DNA of 35,727 nt from Opitutia bacterium UBA7876 (GTDB lineage: Bacteria > Verrucomicrobiota > Verrucomicrobiia > Opitutales > Seribacteraceae), in the NCBI GenBank assembly GCA_002500665.1, contig DLRY01000003.1, positions 4,471 through 40,197 of the forward strand. The letters are read 5' to 3'. Below are positions 32,503 through 35,727 of this stretch, one piece after another (the first letter of the stretch is position 1; each line of letters opens with the position of its first letter). Under the pieces are notes generated by a model. The model saw only the letters and a program-made list of their open reading frames with translations. It did not search any database and had not been told where the DNA came from. Both the position numbers and the translations under genes were made by a program.

Positions 32503-34064
32503 TCCTTCTTCTTGGCCGCACGCACGGCGGCAAGGGCATCAATCAGGCCTGCTCCGTAGATTTTGTCCCAGCCCTTGGGTCCGAGATCTTGAGCGGTCTT
32601 TTGCAGGATTTCGCTTACTTCCCAGGAATTGATTTCAGGGTTGGCTGAAAAAATGAGAGCAGCCACCCCGGCGCCATGAGGACCGGAGAAGGAATTGCCC
32701 GCGGGACCGATCACAAGGGAAGCGCCCTCGGCTTCGCTTACTTCCTTCCATCCCCTTCTCGAGCTGCTTGAAGGTTTTGCGCTCCACATTGGGTACCCGG
32801 TCGGAAAAGCGGTCAAGTCGGGCTTACCCAGCGGCTTGTCGGAGGGATAGTCTGAGAAGAACTCAACACCCTCCCAGAAAACGGGGCCCTGACTGCTAAA
32901 GGGCAGAGGGACGCGGTTCTTGTCCACGCCCGCCACCGCGAGCACGCTGGGTATGTCCTTGGGCAGGCCGATCTGTTTACCTCTGGGCAGGGCCCGACGG
33001 GATTTCGACCCGTAGTTTCCGGCTCCGCCCACCGAAAGAACGCCCGCCGCCCCAAGATGTTCGAAGGCGTTCCTGAAGAGCCCGCGAACTTGGCCAAGCT
33101 CACGACCCACAATCATGTAGCTCATGGAGACCACGTCCGCTCCCTGTTCAAGAAGATACTCCATGGACCGCAGGTTGAAAGCACCCTTGAGCAGAAGAAG
33201 TCGCGACTGGGGGGCTATACCGGTCTGCCACCCGCGGGCGGAAGCCCGGCCGGCGACGATCCCGGCGCAGCAACTGCCATGAGACATGGTTCTGCCGTTT
33301 TCCAGTACGTAGCCGGTGTTGGCGTTGAAGTCATAACCGAAAAGATCATCGATCAAGCCGTTGCCGTCGTCATCCCTGCCGTTGAGTTTCTCGTTTGGAT
33401 TTTTGGCCAAGGCATGCACCAAAGAGGGCGTGGGAAGGATGCCGGAGTCGATCACCGCCACCTTTACGCCTCTACCGGTCGCGTTTTCCTCCTTCCATGC
33501 CCGCTCGGCACCGATTTCGCGGACGTTCCAGGGTATCCTCAAGGACGGGATGAACTCGGGTTCCTTTTTACCCCAAGTTTCGAGGACGGTCTGCATGCGC
33601 TTGGTCCGGTTTGCATCCATCGGTTCCGATTCGGCGGGGGGTCTTGCGAAACGGTCGAGATAGACGAAGGATACTTCCTTTCGCATGGAGAGCCGGCGGA
33701 TTGCACCGGCCTTGGCTCGGCAAGAAAAACCGTTGACGATCCAGAACCGGCGGACTCCTCGAATCCGCTCCTTTTGCCTTAGATCCTCAATAACTTCCTC
33801 CAGAGCATCCCAGGATTGGTCGGCCTTTTCCCGCAAGGTTGAGATTACCTCGGTGCGGTTCCGGGAGCGGGGGATCTTGGAACGCTTGCGGCAAAAGGCG
33901 TCGTATTCACCGGCTTTGCAAATCAGCTGGTCCTCCATCCGCACGAAAATCGGGTACCAGGAATCTCTCTCCAGGTTAAGAGCCTCGTCCACCTTGCCCG
34001 CCCAGATCGAAGGAGCAAGAAACACCAAGGCAACCCCGACGAGCTTGGGCAAGTGATTCGTCAC
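32499..34064 (-). CDS. Exported subtilisin-family (S8) serine protease
   Basis: 521 residues: signal peptide (about 1-22, ending APSIWAG), an I9-like propeptide (about 72-137, REKADQSWDALEEVI and NGFSCRAKAGAIRRLSMR), and an S8 catalytic domain. The triad is D206 (VAVIDSGIL), H262 (SHGSCCAGIVAG) and S458; the oxyanion Asn is N350 (GGAGNYG). The usual GTSMATPHVAG motif reads GNSFSGPHGAG, unusual but with the serine in the right place. Short acidic DDDGNGLIDDLFGYDF loop is a possible calcium site. The gene follows the TlpA-like gene on the same strand with 29 bases between. Confidence 0.93.
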   Translation of the reverse strand: MTNHLPKLVGVALVFLAPSIWAGKVDEALNLERDSWYPIFVRMEDQLICKAGEYDAFCRKRSKIPRSRNRTEVISTLREKADQSWDALEEVIEDLRQKERIRGVRRFWIVNGFSCRAKAGAIRRLSMRKEVSFVYLDRFARPPAESEPMDANRTKRMQTVLETWGKKEPEFIPSLRIPWNVREIGAERAWKEENATGRGVKVAVIDSGILPTPSLVHALAKNPNEKLNGRDDDGNGLIDDLFGYDFNANTGYVLENGRTMSHGSCCAGIVAGRASARGWQTGIAPQSRLLLLKGAFNLRSMEYLLEQGADVVSMSYMIVGRELGQVRGLFRNAFEHLGAAGVLSVGGAGNYGSKSRRALPRGKQIGLPKDIPSVLAVAGVDKNRVPLPFSSQGPVFWEGVEFFSDYPSDKPLGKPDLTAFPTGYPMWSAKPSSSSRRGWKEVSEAEGASLVIGPAGNSFSGPHGAGVAALIFSANPEINSWEVSEILQKTAQDLGPKGWDKIYGAGLIDALAAVRAAKKKD

Positions 34065-34093
34065 GAGGGGGAAGCGGGTTTCCCCTACAGGAC

Positions 34094-34900
34094 TTACTGG
34101 GCGAGGTACTTCTTGACTTTCTGCTCGAGTCCGGCTCGTGCGTTCTGGTCAACGAGGTTGCCCTTCTTATCCACCAACCACATGGCGGGGATACTGCTGA
34201 TGCCGTGCTCCTTGGCCAGGCTGGTCTTCCAACCTTTGCCGTCGAAGAACTGGGGCCAGGGCATATCGTTCTTGGCTAGGAAATCCTCAAGCTTCTTCTT
34301 GTCGCTATCGAGAGAGATCCCAATAATCTCAAACCCTTCCTCATGCAAGGCGTCGTAGGTCTTCTTGACGCTTGGAATCTCGCGAACGCAAGGGCCGCAC
34401 CAGGTGGCCCAGAAATCGATCAGGACGACTTTTCCCTTCATTTTTGAAAGATCTACCTTGCGGCCATCGAACGCCTTGAACTTCATGTCGACGGGTTTGC
34501 CAAGAGACTCCAGTTTCTTAAGCTGCCCCTTGGCTTGCGAAACGACACGGGCAATCTTAGGGTCCTTCGAGTCAAGGGCCACCAGTTGCTCAAGAATCTT
34601 GCGGCTCTTTTCCTGATCCGGGCTCATGCGGGCAACGGCGGAGAGCATGGCATAGGGCATGAACTCCTCAGGGTAATCCTTGGAAAGCTTGCGTCCTGCC
34701 TGCTCAAGCTCCTTCAAGCCCTTGGCCCGATCCTTTTTGAGCGCAAGCCGTACTTGGGCGTCGAGCTTCTTGAAGACTTCCTGGAAAGGGGGCTTGGCCT
34801 CGGTCGTCTTGACGGGAGACTTGGCAAGTGCGGGGGCCTGATAAAAGGACAAAAAGGACCCGAATAGGAGCCCAAACAACAGGAAGGGTAATGGTTTCAT
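34094..34900 (-). CDS. Exported TlpA-like thioredoxin/redoxin protein
   Basis: 268 residues. Signal peptide about 1-26 (QAPALAK). Residues about 30-130 are helical and Lys-rich, TPR-like in spacing, followed by a TlpA-type thioredoxin domain from about 137. The redox motif is WCGPC at 167-171 and the cis-proline P238 (SIPAM). Resembles Verrucomicrobiota/Planctomycetota redoxin-domain proteins that reduce or make disulfides in the periplasm. It could serve the periplasmic peroxidase elsewhere in this window, but that is speculation. Confidence 0.92.
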   Translation of the reverse strand: MKPLPFLLFGLLFGSFLSFYQAPALAKSPVKTTEAKPPFQEVFKKLDAQVRLALKKDRAKGLKELEQAGRKLSKDYPEEFMPYAMLSAVARMSPDQEKSRKILEQLVALDSKDPKIARVVSQAKGQLKKLESLGKPVDMKFKAFDGRKVDLSKMKGKVVLIDFWATWCGPCVREIPSVKKTYDALHEEGFEIIGISLDSDKKKLEDFLAKNDMPWPQFFDGKGWKTSLAKEHGISSIPAMWLVDKKGNLVDQNARAGLEQKVKKYLAQ

Positions 34901-34983
34901 TAGAAAAGCTTACTAGCAGGGGGATTATTATGCCAGAGAAAAGAGAGCGTCTGGAGGATTTTGAATTTCTCGGATGAGAGATC

Positions 34984-35727
34984 CTAAGGCTTTGCCCCAA
35001 TGGTGATTTTCGAGGTGAAGGCAAGCTTTGGATCTCCGCGCTCCAACAGGGTCCGGCAAAGGACCTCCACGGATGGGCGGAGGAAGCGGTCGACGACGGT
35101 CTTCCCGTTAACCTGGATCACTACCGGTTTTCGGTAATCAATCATCCGTTCGTTCAGGTACAGGTTCAAAGATTCGATTCCCGTGAGCTTGATCTCGAAC
35201 TGGTTGCCCTTTCTGGTCGCCTCAACCAGTTGTTTCTTGGAGGGCTCGGAGTTCTCCAGCCAGGAAAACCGGCGGACCACCGAATCCGTCGATTCCCAGA
35301 CAAGGGATTCGGGAATCGTATTGCGCACGGCGGGGAGCATGGTCGAGAGGTGGTCGCGGTCAGGCAAGCCACCGTGCCCAAAACCCTTTTTCAGAAACAT
35401 GCGGACAGGGTATGCGTCCTCGTTCTCACCCCTCAACCCCTTCACAGCCTCGTCGAAAGCGAGGCATCGCTTGAGCCGGCCAAAAGCCAGATCGCGTTCC
35501 CCGATCATGAAAGTAAAGGGTGTGTTCAGCAGATTTTTGGGGGTGGATTCGCCATCGGTCGGGGCGGCTGCCGAGCTATGGACGGCCGCAAAACGGTCGG
35601 CCATTTTCGGGCCGATGGCAAAGGCTCCGTATCCACCATGGGAATAGCCGATGAGAAAGACCTTGTCAGGATTCACTTCCTCGCAAACAAGCATCTGTCT
35701 GATCAACCGGGCAACAAGCGGATAGAC
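34984..35727 (-). CDS. Alpha/beta hydrolase (esterase-like), 5'-truncated by window edge
   Basis: The frame stays open to the right edge, so only the C-terminal part (about 247 residues) is visible and no true start is present. The nucleophile elbow is GYSHGGYGAF, the mark of alpha/beta hydrolases of the PHB-depolymerase/esterase type. A likely acid lies in the GERDLAF region and a His in GFGHGG. The last 90 residues are beta-rich, with NGKTVVDRF, and form an appended C-terminal domain. The active-site residues support hydrolase activity; substrate unknown. Probably precedes the TlpA gene in a short minus-strand run. Confidence 0.8.
   Translation of the reverse strand, partial: VYPLVARLIRQMLVCEEVNPDKVFLIGYSHGGYGAFAIGPKMADRFAAVHSSAAAPTDGESTPKNLLNTPFTFMIGERDLAFGRLKRCLAFDEAVKGLRGENEDAYPVRMFLKKGFGHGGLPDRDHLSTMLPAVRNTIPESLVWESTDSVVRRFSWLENSEPSKKQLVEATRKGNQFEIKLTGIESLNLYLNERMIDYRKPVVIQVNGKTVVDRFLRPSVEVLCRTLLERGDPKLAFTSKITIGAKP

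Overview
The window most likely comes from a Verrucomicrobiota chromosome. The best evidence is the 1003-residue protein at 28684-31695: a propeller-type dehydrogenase domain, HEAT-like repeats and a C-terminal PVC-type haem c domain, an architecture typical of Planctomycetota and Verrucomicrobiota. Several genes seem to start at GTG or TTG with poor ribosome-binding sites, and there are many exported proteins. The assignment below phylum level is not supported from sequence alone. I saw no tRNA, rRNA, CRISPR array or insertion sequence.

Layout. (1) 1-2792: end of an exported fasciclin-domain protein, then an ECF sigma factor and a likely non-zinc anti-sigma protein with a large unrecognised C-terminal part. 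(2) 2714-5820: a DUF2071 protein, a COG4276-like SRPBCC protein, an outer-membrane protein and a COG3380-type flavoprotein. (3) About 5932-6791: a decayed HDOD gene with one frameshift and two stops, both at tryptophan positions. (4) 6875-10813: AlkB, then exported SOUL protein, exported glutathione peroxidase, PQQ-like lipoprotein and a queuosine-precursor transporter. (5) 11033-12798 (minus strand): UmuDC, the SOS mutagenic polymerase pair. (6) 12883-25454 (plus strand): the centre of the window, a 12-gene block described below. (7) 25507-27239: a DUF805/SRPBCC membrane fusion and a small membrane protein. (8) 27268-35727: O-acetylhomoserine sulfhydrylase, the PVC haem protein, an SGNH hydrolase, a subtilase, a TlpA-like thioredoxin and the end of an alpha/beta hydrolase.

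The central block has two transcription-sized units. The first (12883-16640) encodes an SDR lacking its catalytic tyrosine, a CPD photolyase with all key residues, and a photolyase that looks like the animal cryptochrome/(6-4) type. The second (16713-25454) starts with a group-2-like sigma-70 factor and runs through nine genes with almost no spacing: sigma factor, fatty-acid desaturase, COG2907 flavoprotein, DUF1365, cyclopropane-fatty-acid-synthase-like methyltransferase, DUF2878, DUF1295, a methyltransferase resembling plant coclaurine N-methyltransferase, and an exported PQQ-type propeller. The flavoprotein/DUF1365/CFA/DUF2878/DUF1295 set is the lipid module that accompanies photolyases in light- or singlet-oxygen-responsive regulons of Proteobacteria, where it is normally driven by an ECF11 sigma with ChrR or by LitR. 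Neither regulator is visible here; a housekeeping-like sigma factor sits at the head of the operon instead.

Taken together (inference), the window is a sunlight and oxidative-damage island: repair of UV dimers (both photolyases), repair of alkylated bases (AlkB), lesion bypass (UmuDC), peroxide removal (glutathione peroxidase), and light- or oxygen-linked remodelling of membrane fatty acids.
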